Source: an archaeon (GTDB lineage Archaea > Methanobacteriota_B > Thermococci > Methanofastidiosales > NM3). Taken from it: a stretch of 64,000 nt of DNA. Shown one piece after another: positions 8,353 to 17,280 of this stretch. How positions within the stretch are numbered: the first letter of the stretch is position 1; every line of letters starts with the position of its first letter. The translations under genes and the position numbers were made by a program. The notes below the pieces were generated by a model that saw only the letters and a program-made list of their open reading frames with translations, was not told the origin of the DNA and did not search any database. Location of the stretch: NCBI GenBank assembly GCA_004212155.1, contig RXIG01000008.1, forward strand, positions 1 to 64,000, given 5' to 3'.

Positions 8353-8361
8353 TTATTTATG
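8353..8361 (+). promoter_or_regulatory. TATA-like box for ramA
   Basis: TTATTTATG lies about 27 bp before a predicted start of transcription near 8380, which would leave a leader of about 20 nt. That leader contains the strong SD GGAGGT at 8388-8393. This supports translation beginning just after the SD, not 120 bp downstream at the first ATG. Confidence 0.45.
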
Positions 8362-8399
8362 TAACCTTTCAAGAGATAACACCCCAAGGAGGTAATACC

Positions 8400-10019
8400 A
8401 TCAAGGAAGGCATCGCCATCGACCTCGGGACGAGCGGATTTCGGGCTCAGAGGATAGACCTCGGCTCGGGAGCGATCGCCCGTACAGCCATCACGCTTCG
8501 AAACCCCCTTCCGGGCGCGAACGTGATGGACCATCTTCACTTCGCCGTCACATGGGGTCAGGACACAGCGCACGACCTCGTCGTGCAGGCGCTCATGACG
8601 CTTTTCAATACGCTTGGCGCTACGCCCGGCTCGATCGACCGTATCGCCATCTGCGGCAATCCCATACAGCTCTCGCTCTTTCAAGGCATCCCCATCGACG
8701 ACCTTGCCTATGCGGGCGACAAGAAAAAGGAAAAGTACCACATCACAGATCAGGACCGCTCGGCATCCGTGCGCGACGCCGGCGAGATTGCCGGCATGGG
8801 GGCGTTTGAGGGGTGCGAGCTCCGAGTGCCCCCAGCCGTCAAGCACGAGGTTGGTGCCGATGCACTCGCATTGCTCGTGAAGTCGGGCATGCTCGATTCG
8901 TCCGAGATATCGATCGCCACCGACTATGGCACCAACGCGGAGATGGCGCTCAAGGTCGATGATATCATCTACACGGGGTCTGCAGCCGCAGGTCCAGCGC
9001 TCGAAGGCCAGGAGGTCGCATGTGGTACGCTGGCCAAGCCGCGCGTCGTGTCCGACATCGACTTCGAGGACGGCGCTTTCAGGTCGACGGTGCTAAGTGA
9101 TGACATGGACGAGTGCACAGGTGCGCTCTTCAATCCCATCGACGGTGAGATCTACGAGGAAGGCACGATAACCGCGACGGGCATCACCGGGACGGGGGTC
9201 ATCGCTCTCATTAAGGAGGGAATGGAGACCGAGCTCGTCAAACTGCCCCATATCAAGACACGCCACAAGGCGCTGTTGCTCCATGACGACCTCTACTTCG
9301 ACGAGCACGACCTCGTCGAAGCGGGACGCGCCATCGGCGCCATACGAGCCGGGCACGTCACGCTCTGCGATGCCGCCGGCATCGACGTGAAGGACATCGA
9401 GACGGCCTATATGTCGGGCGCGGCAGGCACGTACATGGATGCCGCCAAGGCACATATGGTGGGCCTCCTTCCGTATGCCGTAAGGGACGTCTATCAAATT
9501 GGCAACACATCCCTTGCCCTTGCGCGCGACGTGCTGCTCTCCGAGGACCGGCTCTGGGAGCTCGAGGACGTCGCACGTTCCGTTCGAGGGTCGCACGTGA
9601 TGTTTGCGACCTCGCCCGCGTTCAAGAAGGCATATATCAACGAGCTGTCCTACTGGGAGGAGGGCATGCCGTTTGAGCGCATGCAGACGATGCTCAAGCG
9701 CCGAGGACTGCCCATGGTCGCAGTCCCCACGACGGACCCGAAGGTGCACCGCATCGTCGTCAAGGACATACCAGACCTCGGAACGGAGGGACTCCGGGTG
9801 CTCGAGCGCACCGGCACGCTCCTCACGATGAAGATCGAGGGATGCACGCTGTGCGGCCAATGCGAGGAGGCCTGCACACACGAAGCCATCGAGCTGCGCG
9901 AGGACGGCACGGTAGTGATACGAAGCGACCTCTGCGACGGGTCGCACTGCCAGAAGTGCATACACGCATGCCCCGAGGAGCTGCTCTGCTGGGAGTGCCT
10001 GGAGGTGATGCCGCGATGA
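8400..10019 (+). CDS. ramA: RamA-type corrinoid activating ferredoxin, apparent ATC start
   Basis: ATP-dependent reductive activator that returns an inactive Co(II) corrinoid to Co(I), here presumably on MtaC. Domains: an N-terminal ASKHA-like phosphate-binding segment (GIAIDLGTSGFRAQ), a large actin-like core, and a C-terminal ferredoxin part with CTLCGQCEEAC and CDGSHCQKCIHAC, each able to hold a 4Fe-4S cluster. The first ATG (8523) and the GTG just before it would remove the phosphate-binding motif. Starting at ATC 8400, six bases after GGAGGT, gives 539 aa, the family length, and a family-like N-terminus. No ATG, GTG or TTG is in frame close to the SD. It overlaps the CobW-like gene by ATGA. 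Confidence 0.9.
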   Translation: MKEGIAIDLGTSGFRAQRIDLGSGAIARTAITLRNPLPGANVMDHLHFAVTWGQDTAHDLVVQALMTLFNTLGATPGSIDRIAICGNPIQLSLFQGIPIDDLAYAGDKKKEKYHITDQDRSASVRDAGEIAGMGAFEGCELRVPPAVKHEVGADALALLVKSGMLDSSEISIATDYGTNAEMALKVDDIIYTGSAAAGPALEGQEVACGTLAKPRVVSDIDFEDGAFRSTVLSDDMDECTGALFNPIDGEIYEEGTITATGITGTGVIALIKEGMETELVKLPHIKTRHKALLLHDDLYFDEHDLVEAGRAIGAIRAGHVTLCDAAGIDVKDIETAYMSGAAGTYMDAAKAHMVGLLPYAVRDVYQIGNTSLALARDVLLSEDRLWELEDVARSVRGSHVMFATSPAFKKAYINELSYWEEGMPFERMQTMLKRRGLPMVAVPTTDPKVHRIVVKDIPDLGTEGLRVLERTGTLLTMKIEGCTLCGQCEEACTHEAIELREDGTVVIRSDLCDGSHCQKCIHACPEELLCWECLEVMPR

Positions 10020-11044
10020 AGGTTGTCATCATCGGCGGCTTCCTTGGCAGCGGGAAGACGACGACAATACTCACGCTCGGGCGGCTGCTTGGCGAGTCGG
10101 GCGAGAGGGTCGCCATCATCGTCAACGAGATAGGTGAGGTGGGCATCGACGGCGACGTCATCACACGCTACGGCTTTGAGACCAAGGAGCTCACCAACGG
10201 GTGCATATGCTGCAGCCTCAAGCGCGACATGAAGTACACGATACACCAGATGCGCGAGGCCTACGACCCGACATATATCCTCATCGAGCCGACGGGCATC
10301 GCGTTCCCGCTCCAGATCAAGGGCGAGATCGCGCGGATGAATATGGACGATGTCGAGTTTTCCCCCATCGTGACGCTCATCGACGGCACACGATTCAAGC
10401 AGCAGATGAAGGAGACGAAGAACTTCTCGCGAAGACAGATAACGGATGCGGAGGTGCTCTGCATCACCAAGGTGGACCTGATGAAGCCGCTCTATGTCCC
10501 CATCATCGAGACGTCGGTGAAGCAGATGAACCCCTCGGCACACTGCATGACGCTCTCCATGGTGACGGGCCAGGGTCTCGACGAGCTCATCGAACGCCTT
10601 GCCGACGAGAGCGTCGACCGGGCAGACGTGGTACTCGACCAGGATTCGATCGGCGCATCGGGCATAGCGACGCATGCACGCTCATATGTCGTCGATGCGC
10701 CAACGCTTGATGAGAAGACGGCAACTCGCTACGTCGCCGACGTGCTGCTGCATGTGCAAAGGAAGGTCGAGGAGCTCAATCCCGACTTCGTCGGGCACGT
10801 CAAGCTTACGCTGCTCCATCCGGACGTATCGCTTCGCGCAAGCATCACCGCTGCTGCGGACGAGCCGTCTATCGGCGCACTCGACGCCGGCCCAAGCGGC
10901 GAGCCGTCGCTGAAGGTGCTCGTTGCTGCAAGCAACGTGCCGTGGGAATCGCTTGCGGAGATCGCCGACGAGGCGGTGTCAAGGGCTGGAGAAAATCACT
11001 GCATCCGCACGACGCATGCCTTGCACCACGGCCATCGTCACTGA
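10016..11044 (+). CDS. CobW/HypB-like G3E GTPase
   Basis: A P-loop GTPase of the COG0523/CobW family, whose members load metals into proteins or cofactors. Visible motifs are the P-loop IIGGFLGSGKTT (residues about 5-16) and the metal-binding GCICC (CxCC) near residue 63. The C-terminal half is less conserved and ends in a histidine-rich tail (HCIRTTHALHHGHRH) that could hold metal. The start is the ATG at 10016, preceded by a full GGAGGTGAT and overlapping the ramA stop by four bases. Tight coupling to ramA suggests a role in cobalt, corrinoid or zinc handling for the methanol methyltransferase; that is inference. Confidence 0.88.
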   Translation: MKVVIIGGFLGSGKTTTILTLGRLLGESGERVAIIVNEIGEVGIDGDVITRYGFETKELTNGCICCSLKRDMKYTIHQMREAYDPTYILIEPTGIAFPLQIKGEIARMNMDDVEFSPIVTLIDGTRFKQQMKETKNFSRRQITDAEVLCITKVDLMKPLYVPIIETSVKQMNPSAHCMTLSMVTGQGLDELIERLADESVDRADVVLDQDSIGASGIATHARSYVVDAPTLDEKTATRYVADVLLHVQRKVEELNPDFVGHVKLTLLHPDVSLRASITAAADEPSIGALDAGPSGEPSLKVLVAASNVPWESLAEIADEAVSRAGENHCIRTTHALHHGHRH

Positions 11045-11496
11045 CCAGTGTCTGATACTTGTTCGTTCGCCCCCTCATCCTCGAGTGCCTCAAGGTCCTT
11101 TTTCTTGGAATGCCTGTCGAGCACGAAGACCGCCACGAGGGCGATGAGAAGCAAGGGGATGCCATATTTTAAAAACTGGCTCGGTACGCCCTCTGCCCGC
11201 ACGTTGACCTTGTTCGAGAGGTCGGACTCGCCAGACTCATTGAACGCCGCGACCTGGTAGGTGCGTCTGTTGCCCCCCGATATGTCATCGACAAACGATG
11301 TGGTGCCAGGCGGCAGCTGCCTGTAGCGCATGCCGTCGCGATAGAGCCAGAATCCGTCCTCGTTGTCGTTGGGGTCGGTCCACGTGAGGTGCGCCTCTGA
11401 GTCTACAAGCGTCACATCGAGGTCGTCGGGCGCCTCGAGCGGCCCGGTGCTAAGCAGGAGCATGCAGCACATGAGGGCGATAACGGGGTGCATCAT
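11038..11496 (-). CDS. Membrane-anchored fibronectin type III protein
   Basis: A 152-residue protein with an N-terminal signal or signal anchor (about residues 1-19), a single FN3-like domain (residues about 22-100; APDDLDVTLVDSEAHLTWTD at its start, YQVAAFNESGES near its end), and a transmembrane helix (YGIPLLLIALVAVFVLD) before a charged cytoplasmic tail rich in Lys, Asp and Glu. The gene ends inside the last codons of the CobW-like gene on the opposite strand. A TATATAG element lies about 25 bp before the start. Function is unknown; the layout suggests an exposed binding module. Confidence 0.7.
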   Translation of the reverse strand: MMHPVIALMCCMLLLSTGPLEAPDDLDVTLVDSEAHLTWTDPNDNEDGFWLYRDGMRYRQLPPGTTSFVDDISGGNRRTYQVAAFNESGESDLSNKVNVRAEGVPSQFLKYGIPLLLIALVAVFVLDRHSKKKDLEALEDEGANEQVSDTGQ

Positions 11497-11551
11497 CTCT
11501 TGGTTCGAGAAGATGCTATATAATCCTTTGGATGCAAAGAAAAAAGAGAAG

Positions 11552-12910
11552 CTAGATAAGCGATAGAATCTCTTCCATTAACTCAACAGCTTTCATCAAC
11601 TCACTGTTCGCATAGATCATATTCGCTGTGCTTGTTGCATTGCCCATATGTATCGTTATCTGGTCAAGTAGTGATGCAACATCGTCTGATACACCCTCTG
11701 GCAATTGGCCTTGCATTTCAGCAAAGAGTGTATTTGCGCGTGATAGCATCGTGTTTTTCAAAGGGATAAACGAGACCAGGGGGCTTACTTGCGGACGAAT
11801 GGAAATCGTGTCAGTGAATGTATCTGTGGCTCCCGAATCATCAGTGACCCTGAGGGTAACGTCATGAAGGCCAGCTTCCACGTAGTAAAACGTCGTCAAG
11901 GCTCCCGTGTCATCGTACGTACCATCGTCATCCCAATCCCATTCAAAAAGGACTATGGTGCCATCGGAATCACTGGAGGGGGAAGCGTTGAATGTAATCG
12001 TTTGCCCGGCAAGTGGTGATGCCGGCGAGAATGAATACATGGCCTGAGGTCTGGCATTTACAACAACATCCGTACTGTATGTATCGCTGGCACCTTCATC
12101 ATCAGTGATGCGCAACGTGACGGTGTGGGTGCCTGCAGTGGTGAACGTATGGAGTGCTGATGTAGACGTACTAGTATGATCGTAGGTGCCATCATCGTTC
12201 CAATCCCATTCGTAGAGGTCTATCGTTCCGTCGGGGTCGGATGACGAGGACGCATCGAAAGAAACTTCTTGTCCAGTAGCAGGCAGAGTTGGGGCATAAT
12301 CAAAATCAGCGTTGGGGTCTTGATTAATTACAGTTTTGCCAACAACAACGTTGTCAATGATAAAGTACCACACCCATGTACCTTCATTTGTGGAATACCA
12401 GAATTCAATATACACATTGGAAGGGTCTGAATATCCGCTCGGGTCAAACGCCGCTGTGTAATGTTCGCCTCCTGCTGGGTCATCAACAGTCGAATACCAT
12501 AGTTCTTCCTCAAAATATGAGGTTCCTGTGCCGCCAGAATATATAGATATGCTCGCCTCGTCTCCTTCCAAATTAGCCTGGAAGTTCTTGTCTACCGAGA
12601 GTGTAACAGAGGTGAGGCCAGACATATCAATAGAAGGCGTAAACAATCCTACATCATATTTAACGCCAAAGTTGCCGTCGCTATCGGCGATAGCCACATA
12701 ACCGTCACTGTTTGGAGGTAAATTCGAGGATCTATATACGCCTTCCCAATCTCCTGTGCCACTATATATCACTTGGGACCAATTAGAAGGAATTCCACTT
12801 TCAAAGTCTTCCTCTAGCAATGTAGGAGCAGCCGAGCTTTCAAAAGGCATGTATGTAACGGCCAACGAAATAAATAGTATGGAAATTAATATAATGACTT
12901 TATTACGCAC
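11552..12910 (-). CDS. Secreted PKD-repeat surface protein
   Basis: Starts at GTG 12910, which follows GGTGGT and gives the signal peptide MRNKVIILISILFISLAVTY. An N-terminal jelly-roll-like region (residues about 30-190; DFESGIPSNW, later VYIEFWYSTNEGTW) resembles carbohydrate-binding modules. Two PKD domains follow (residues about 195-370), each with the WDWNDDGTYD / WDWDDDGTYD core and VTLRITDD / VTLRVTDD strand. The last 77 residues contain IHMGNATSTANMIYANSEL, the same C-terminal domain found in the two beta-helix proteins of this window. No transmembrane anchor is seen. Confidence 0.8.
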   Translation of the reverse strand: MRNKVIILISILFISLAVTYMPFESSAAPTLLEEDFESGIPSNWSQVIYSGTGDWEGVYRSSNLPPNSDGYVAIADSDGNFGVKYDVGLFTPSIDMSGLTSVTLSVDKNFQANLEGDEASISIYSGGTGTSYFEEELWYSTVDDPAGGEHYTAAFDPSGYSDPSNVYIEFWYSTNEGTWVWYFIIDNVVVGKTVINQDPNADFDYAPTLPATGQEVSFDASSSSDPDGTIDLYEWDWNDDGTYDHTSTSTSALHTFTTAGTHTVTLRITDDEGASDTYSTDVVVNARPQAMYSFSPASPLAGQTITFNASPSSDSDGTIVLFEWDWDDDGTYDDTGALTTFYYVEAGLHDVTLRVTDDSGATDTFTDTISIRPQVSPLVSFIPLKNTMLSRANTLFAEMQGQLPEGVSDDVASLLDQITIHMGNATSTANMIYANSELMKAVELMEEILSLI

Positions 12911-13115
12911 GAGTACCACCAAAATGAATACATTATATTTCTAACAATTGTTTTTATAAAATTATTGTATTTAAATATATATTTCATGATTTGAAATGAT
13001 AATTTTAATTATGAATAAACAATGAATGGTGTGAAAAGGCTGATCCTCTTGTAATTTTTTCCAAAAATTATAGATTTCATATATCATATGCATTATCATT
13101 GCACGTTCCGAAGCA
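12911..13115. other. AT-rich intergenic region
   Basis: About 200 bp between a leftward surface-protein gene and a rightward small gene. It is strongly AT-rich and holds several TATA-like strings, such as TATTTAAATATATAT near 12970, that could serve either flank. I see no open frame with coding character and no stable hairpin. Confidence 0.4.
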
Positions 13116-13607
13116 ATGTGCATGGAACACACCTGCACGCTTGGGGACTTCACATCGTTTCTCAGGGTGACCTGCGGATTCGACTTCGACAACGAACGCC
13201 ACACGTTCGGAGAGCGCATAAAACTGCAAAAATATGTATTTCTGGCCCTTAAGATGGGCATGAACGCCGTCGTGCCGCTCGATTACAGCATGTACATTCG
13301 CGGGCCGTACTCGAGCATGCTCGCAGACATCTACTTCAACGGCAAGGAATGGCACCGCTCGCTCTTTTCCACCGACCGATTCGACGTGGCGCGCTATGTC
13401 AGGGCTCTCTCGGACAGGGACACGCTCTGGCTTGAGGTCGCATCGACGATACTTTTTGTCAACGGGCACACGCTCGCTGCCTACGAGGAGCCGCCGACAC
13501 GCGATATGGCGATCGAGCGCGTACTCGCGCTCAAGAGCTACGATCGGGAGACGGTCGGGCGCATCTACGACGATCTGGTGCATGTTGGGCTCATACAGGC
13601 GAAATAG
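13116..13607 (+). CDS. YwgA-like conserved protein
   Basis: A soluble 163-residue protein. The segment FGERIKLQKYVFLALKMGM, followed by YSMYIRGPYSSMLADIYF, resembles the uncharacterised YwgA/SocA-like (DUF4065-type) family, where a KLQK-x-YL helix and a GPYS motif recur. Members are often linked to toxin-antitoxin or proteolysis-adaptor roles, but no partner toxin lies next to it. The start could be ATG 13116 or ATG 13122, and neither has a clear SD. It stands alone between a surface-protein gene and the lrp gene. Confidence 0.55.
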   Translation: MCMEHTCTLGDFTSFLRVTCGFDFDNERHTFGERIKLQKYVFLALKMGMNAVVPLDYSMYIRGPYSSMLADIYFNGKEWHRSLFSTDRFDVARYVRALSDRDTLWLEVASTILFVNGHTLAAYEEPPTRDMAIERVLALKSYDRETVGRIYDDLVHVGLIQAK

Positions 13608-13669
13608 GCATGCCCAAATCATAAAAAACTATATAAGTAATGAGACCCAATCCCACACTACATTGGATA

Positions 13670-14125
13670 TCACAACAGTGTGATCTCTGACTCCTTTGTG
13701 GTCTTTAGTACGAGGACGGTATGTGTCTTCTCGATGAGCGAATGTGACTGCACGCGCTTGAGGAACGCGTCGAGTTCGCTTCGCGAGGGAAACACTGATA
13801 TCACTACTGCGTCATACTCGCCAGTAACATCATAGATCGTGATGATGTTCTTTTCCTTGCCAAGCTCGTTTGCCACCTCGGGGAACTTCCCCTTGGCGAT
13901 CTTGAGCGTTGTGATGACGACGATGTCATAGCCCAGTGCCTCGTAATCCACCGAGATGGTATAGCGCTTGATGATGCCGCTGTCCTCGAGATGGCGTATC
14001 CTGTTGACCACCGTACCGACGGAGACGCGGGCCTGTGAGGCGAGCGAGCGCACCGGCGTGCGGGCGTCGCGCAGGAGAGCCTGAAGTATGATGCGGTCCG
14101 TTTCGTCAATGCCTTGTGAGTCCAT
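13670..14125 (-). CDS. Lrp/AsnC family transcriptional regulator
   Basis: A 151-residue regulator with an N-terminal helix-turn-helix (DETDRIILQALLRDARTPVR, then ASQARVSVGTVVNRIRHL) and a C-terminal RAM/ACT-like effector domain (YDVTGEYDAVVISVFPSRSE). Such proteins sense amino acids. The ATG at 14125 lies about 26 bp after the centre of a TATA box (14147-14157), so the message is probably leaderless; an in-frame ATG at 14134 is possible. It is divergent from the aconitase-isocitrate dehydrogenase-citrate synthase operon, which makes 2-oxoglutarate for glutamate, so it is a reasonable candidate regulator of that operon. Confidence 0.88.
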   Translation of the reverse strand: MDSQGIDETDRIILQALLRDARTPVRSLASQARVSVGTVVNRIRHLEDSGIIKRYTISVDYEALGYDIVVITTLKIAKGKFPEVANELGKEKNIITIYDVTGEYDAVVISVFPSRSELDAFLKRVQSHSLIEKTHTVLVLKTTKESEITLL

Positions 14126-14146
14126 TGGAGTCATATTGATTGAACA

Positions 14147-14207
14147 AATATATAAAATTTTTGTATAAAAATATAAGTAGTTCAAGAAATAACGAAAATT
14201 TTATATA
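14147..14207. promoter_or_regulatory. Back-to-back TATA boxes of lrp and acn
   Basis: The minus-strand TTTTATATA-type box at about 14147-14157 serves lrp. The plus-strand box CGAAAATTTTATATA (14193-14207) has a BRE-like purine run before it and would start the aconitase transcript near 14229. The two elements lie within 60 bp of each other, so a protein bound between them could control both genes. Confidence 0.55.
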
Positions 14208-14266
14208 TTATAGCAAAAGAGATAGAGATATACTGTACAATGATAATCATAACGTAGGTGATTGCC

Positions 14267-16192
14267 ATATCAAAAAATATTGTTGAGAAAATAATAGACA
14301 AGCATATCGTTGATGAGAGTGAGCACGAGGTCGGCATACGCATCGACCAGACGCTCACCCAGGACGCCACGGGCACCATGGTCTACCTGGAGCTCGAGGC
14401 GATAGACATCGATTCCGTCAAGACGGAGCTTTCAGTAAGCTACGTCGACCACAACACCTTGCAGTGCGGGTACGAGAACGCAGACGACCACCTCTACCTG
14501 CGAACGATCGCCGACCGGTTCGGCGTCATCTATTCACGACCAGGAAACGGCATCTGCCACCAGATGCACCTTGAACGATTCTCATCGCCAACGAAGACGC
14601 TGCTTGGGTCCGACTCCCACACGCCGACGTGTGGGGGCGTCGGGTCGCTTGCCATCGGGGCGGGCGGCATCGACGTCGCTGCGGCCATGGCGGGCGAACC
14701 GTTCTACATGCCCAGGCCCCGCGTCATGAAGGTCGAGCTCACAGGCGAGCTCCCGCCCGAAAGCGAGGCAAAGGACGTCATACTCCACCTCCTCTCGATA
14801 CTGAGCACGAAGGGCAACGTCGGCTACATCGTCGAGTACGGCGGACCCGGCGTCAAGACGCTCTCGGTCCCCGAACGGGCCACGATCTGCAACATGGGTG
14901 CAGAGCTCGGCGTCACGACATCGATCTTTCCATCCGACGAGGTGACCGAGCGATTCTTCGAGGCGCAAAAGCGCGACAAGGACTACCACAAGCTCGTCGC
15001 GGACAAGGGTGCGCGCTACGACAAGACCGTCGCGATCGATCTGTCAAGCATCAAGCCCATGGTGGCACGACCTCACAGTCCCGATAATGTCGCAACAGTC
15101 GCATCGCTTGCGGGAACGCCGCTGCAGCAGGTCTGCATCGGCTCGTGCACCAACTCATCGCTCTATGACATGGTGGTGGCATACCGCACGCTCAAGGGCA
15201 AGCGCGTGCCGCCGGGCACCGACCTCGTCATCGCGCCGGGGTCGAGGCAGGTGGTGCTCACCATGGAAAAGCTCGGGCTGCTCGAGGAGTTCATCGAGTG
15301 CGGGGCGCGCATCATGGAGCCGACGTGCGGATTTTGCATCGGCAACGGCCAGTCGCCTGCAACAGGCGCCAACACGCTTCGCACCAGCAACCGCAACTTC
15401 CACGGCAGGTCGGGGACGACCTCTGCAGACATCTACCTAAGCGGTGTGAGGGTCGCAGCAGCGTCGGCGCTTGCCGGCGCACTTGCCATGCCCCCTAAGA
15501 TCGATGAGGACGATGAGCTGGTTCGCAAGGCGCGTGACCTCTCGGTGCTCGAGATCGACGACTCGATGCTTGTCCATCCCACGGGAAAGGCAGATGTCGT
15601 CAAGGGGCCAAACATCGGACCACCACCACACGGCACACCGCTTGACGGCGACATCAAGGGCGTTGCCACGCTCAAGGTGGGCGACAAGATCACCACCGAC
15701 GACATCATGCCAGCGGGAGAACGGCTCAAGTTCCGCTCGAACATCGCTCGCTACGCAGAGTTCGTCTTCGAGCACGTCGACCCCGACTTCCACGACCGAG
15801 CGCGCGCGAATCGGGATGACGATATCGCAAATTTCATCATCGCGGGCGTCTCGTACGGACAGGGCTCGTCACGCGAGCATGCGGCCATCTGTCCCGCATT
15901 CCTCGGCGTGCGGGCCGTCATCTGCAAGTCGATCGAGCGCATACACCGCGCCAACCTCCTCAACTTCGGCATCGCCCCCCTCACGTTCGCCGATGAACGC
16001 GACTACGGCTACATCGACGAGGGAGACGAGCTCGAGCTCAAGGACGTGCAACGCGGCATGGAGACGGGCGAGTTCACGCTCTACAATCTCACCAAGGACA
16101 AGAAGATAATCCTCGAGGGAGCGTTTTCCGAACGGGAGGTAGACTACCTCAGGGCGGGCGGAAAGCTCCATGCGATAGGGGGCGGTGCGTAA
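14267..16192 (+). CDS. acnA: Aconitate hydratase, apparent ATA start
   Basis: A 4Fe-4S enzyme that isomerises citrate to isocitrate. It is a single-chain protein of about 641 residues with the large-subunit motifs [23 protein letters not shown] and [13 protein letters not shown] (the three cluster cysteines), then the swivel domain at the C-terminus with [13 protein letters not shown]. The SD AGGTGAT (14256-14262) is followed four bases later by ATA 14267, giving [14 protein letters not shown] after the initiator, close to the family N-terminus. The GTG at 14258 is inside the SD and has none of its own. It is the first gene of acn-icd-gltA and overlaps icd by one base. Confidence 0.9.
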   Translation: MSKNIVEKIIDKHIVDESEHEVGIRIDQTLTQDATGTMVYLELEAIDIDSVKTELSVSYVDHNTLQCGYENADDHLYLRTIADRFGVIYSRPGNGICHQMHLERFSSPTKTLLGSDSHTPTCGGVGSLAIGAGGIDVAAAMAGEPFYMPRPRVMKVELTGELPPESEAKDVILHLLSILSTKGNVGYIVEYGGPGVKTLSVPERATICNMGAELGVTTSIFPSDEVTERFFEAQKRDKDYHKLVADKGARYDKTVAIDLSSIKPMVARPHSPDNVATVASLAGTPLQQVCIGSCTNSSLYDMVVAYRTLKGKRVPPGTDLVIAPGSRQVVLTMEKLGLLEEFIECGARIMEPTCGFCIGNGQSPATGANTLRTSNRNFHGRSGTTSADIYLSGVRVAAASALAGALAMPPKIDEDDELVRKARDLSVLEIDDSMLVHPTGKADVVKGPNIGPPPHGTPLDGDIKGVATLKVGDKITTDDIMPAGERLKFRSNIARYAEFVFEHVDPDFHDRARANRDDDIANFIIAGVSYGQGSSREHAAICPAFLGVRAVICKSIERIHRANLLNFGIAPLTFADERDYGYIDEGDELELKDVQRGMETGEFTLYNLTKDKKIILEGAFSEREVDYLRAGGKLHAIGGGA

Positions 16193-17280
16193 TGGCGTCA
16201 CACGACGTCACGCTGCTCACCGGCGACGGCATCGGCCCCGAGATCGCCGAGGCGACGAGGCGCTGCATCGACGCCACCGGCGTCACGATCAACTGGCACG
16301 TCAAGGAGGCGGGACTGAAGGTCTTCGAGGAGACAGGGGACCCGCTGCCGCCAGATGTCGTCGACACGATACGCAAGACGAAGGTCGCTATCAAGGCGCC
16401 CATAACGACGCCTGTAGGCAAGGGATTCAGGAGCGTCAACGTGCGGCTGCGAAAGGAGCTCGACCTCTATGCATGCCTGCGGCCCTGCAAAAGCTATGCC
16501 GGCGTGAACTCGAAGTTCGACGACATCGACCTCGTCGTCGTGCGTGAGAACACCGAGGACCTCTATGCAGGCATCGAGTTCAAGGAGGGGGAGGGTGCGA
16601 CCCACAGGCTCATCGACACGATCGCCGAGCTCACAGGGGACAGCATCCCTCAGGACTCGGGGATATCGATCAAGCCGATCTCGATCCAGCGCTCCGAGCG
16701 CATCGTGCGCTTCGCGTTCGACTATGCGCGCGAGAACGGCCGCACGAAGGTGACGGCAGTGCACAAGGCAAACATCATGAAGTATTCCGACGGGCTCTTC
16801 CTCGAGGTGGCACGCATGGTGGCAAAGGACTACCCCGACATCGAATTCGAGGACCGCATCGTCGACAACATGTGTATGCAGCTCGTGCAAAAGCCGCAGC
16901 TCTACGACGTGCTCGTGCTGCCAAACCTCTACGGCGACATCGTCTCAGACCTCTGCGCAGGGCTCGTGGGCGGTCTCGGCGTGGCACCCGGCGGCAACAT
17001 CGGGCGCGACATGGCGGTGTTCGAGGCGACCCACGGCTCGGCGCCTAAGTACGCGGGCACGAACAAGGCAAACCCAACGGCACTCATCCTCAGCGGCGTG
17101 CTCATGCTGCGCCACATCGGCGAGCGCGAGGCGGCTGATAAGCTCGAAAGGGCCATCTCGAGCGTCATCAGGGAGAAAAGGGACGTGACCTTTGACCTCA
17201 AGGAGGACCGAAACGACCCCACTGCGGTGGGGACGAGCGAGATGGCAGATGCGATCATCCGCACCATGGAGGCGATATGA
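16192..17280 (+). CDS. icd: Isocitrate dehydrogenase, NADP-type
   Basis: Oxidative decarboxylation of isocitrate to 2-oxoglutarate. The protein has 362 residues and the short form of the beta-decarboxylating dehydrogenase fold. The substrate loop [19 protein letters not shown] carries the Ser/Asn pair of isocitrate enzymes rather than the isopropylmalate pattern. The C-terminal [16 protein letters not shown] keeps the Lys-Tyr pair that contacts the 2'-phosphate of NADP in the E. coli enzyme. Acting with aconitase and citrate synthase it makes 2-oxoglutarate for glutamate. It overlaps citrate synthase by ATGA. Confidence 0.93.
   Translation: MASHDVTLLTGDGIGPEIAEATRRCIDATGVTINWHVKEAGLKVFEETGDPLPPDVVDTIRKTKVAIKAPITTPVGKGFRSVNVRLRKELDLYACLRPCKSYAGVNSKFDDIDLVVVRENTEDLYAGIEFKEGEGATHRLIDTIAELTGDSIPQDSGISIKPISIQRSERIVRFAFDYARENGRTKVTAVHKANIMKYSDGLFLEVARMVAKDYPDIEFEDRIVDNMCMQLVQKPQLYDVLVLPNLYGDIVSDLCAGLVGGLGVAPGGNIGRDMAVFEATHGSAPKYAGTNKANPTALILSGVLMLRHIGEREAADKLERAISSVIREKRDVTFDLKEDRNDPTAVGTSEMADAIIRTMEAI

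Noticed and set aside
8523..10019. ramA starting at ATG 8523
   Set aside because: This start lacks an SD and would remove the ATP phosphate-binding segment that is fully encoded in frame just upstream.
14258..14260. GTG 14258 as aconitase start
   Set aside because: It lies inside the AGGTGAT ribosome binding site and has no SD of its own; a leaderless start there was judged less likely because the TATA box predicts a start about 30 bp earlier.
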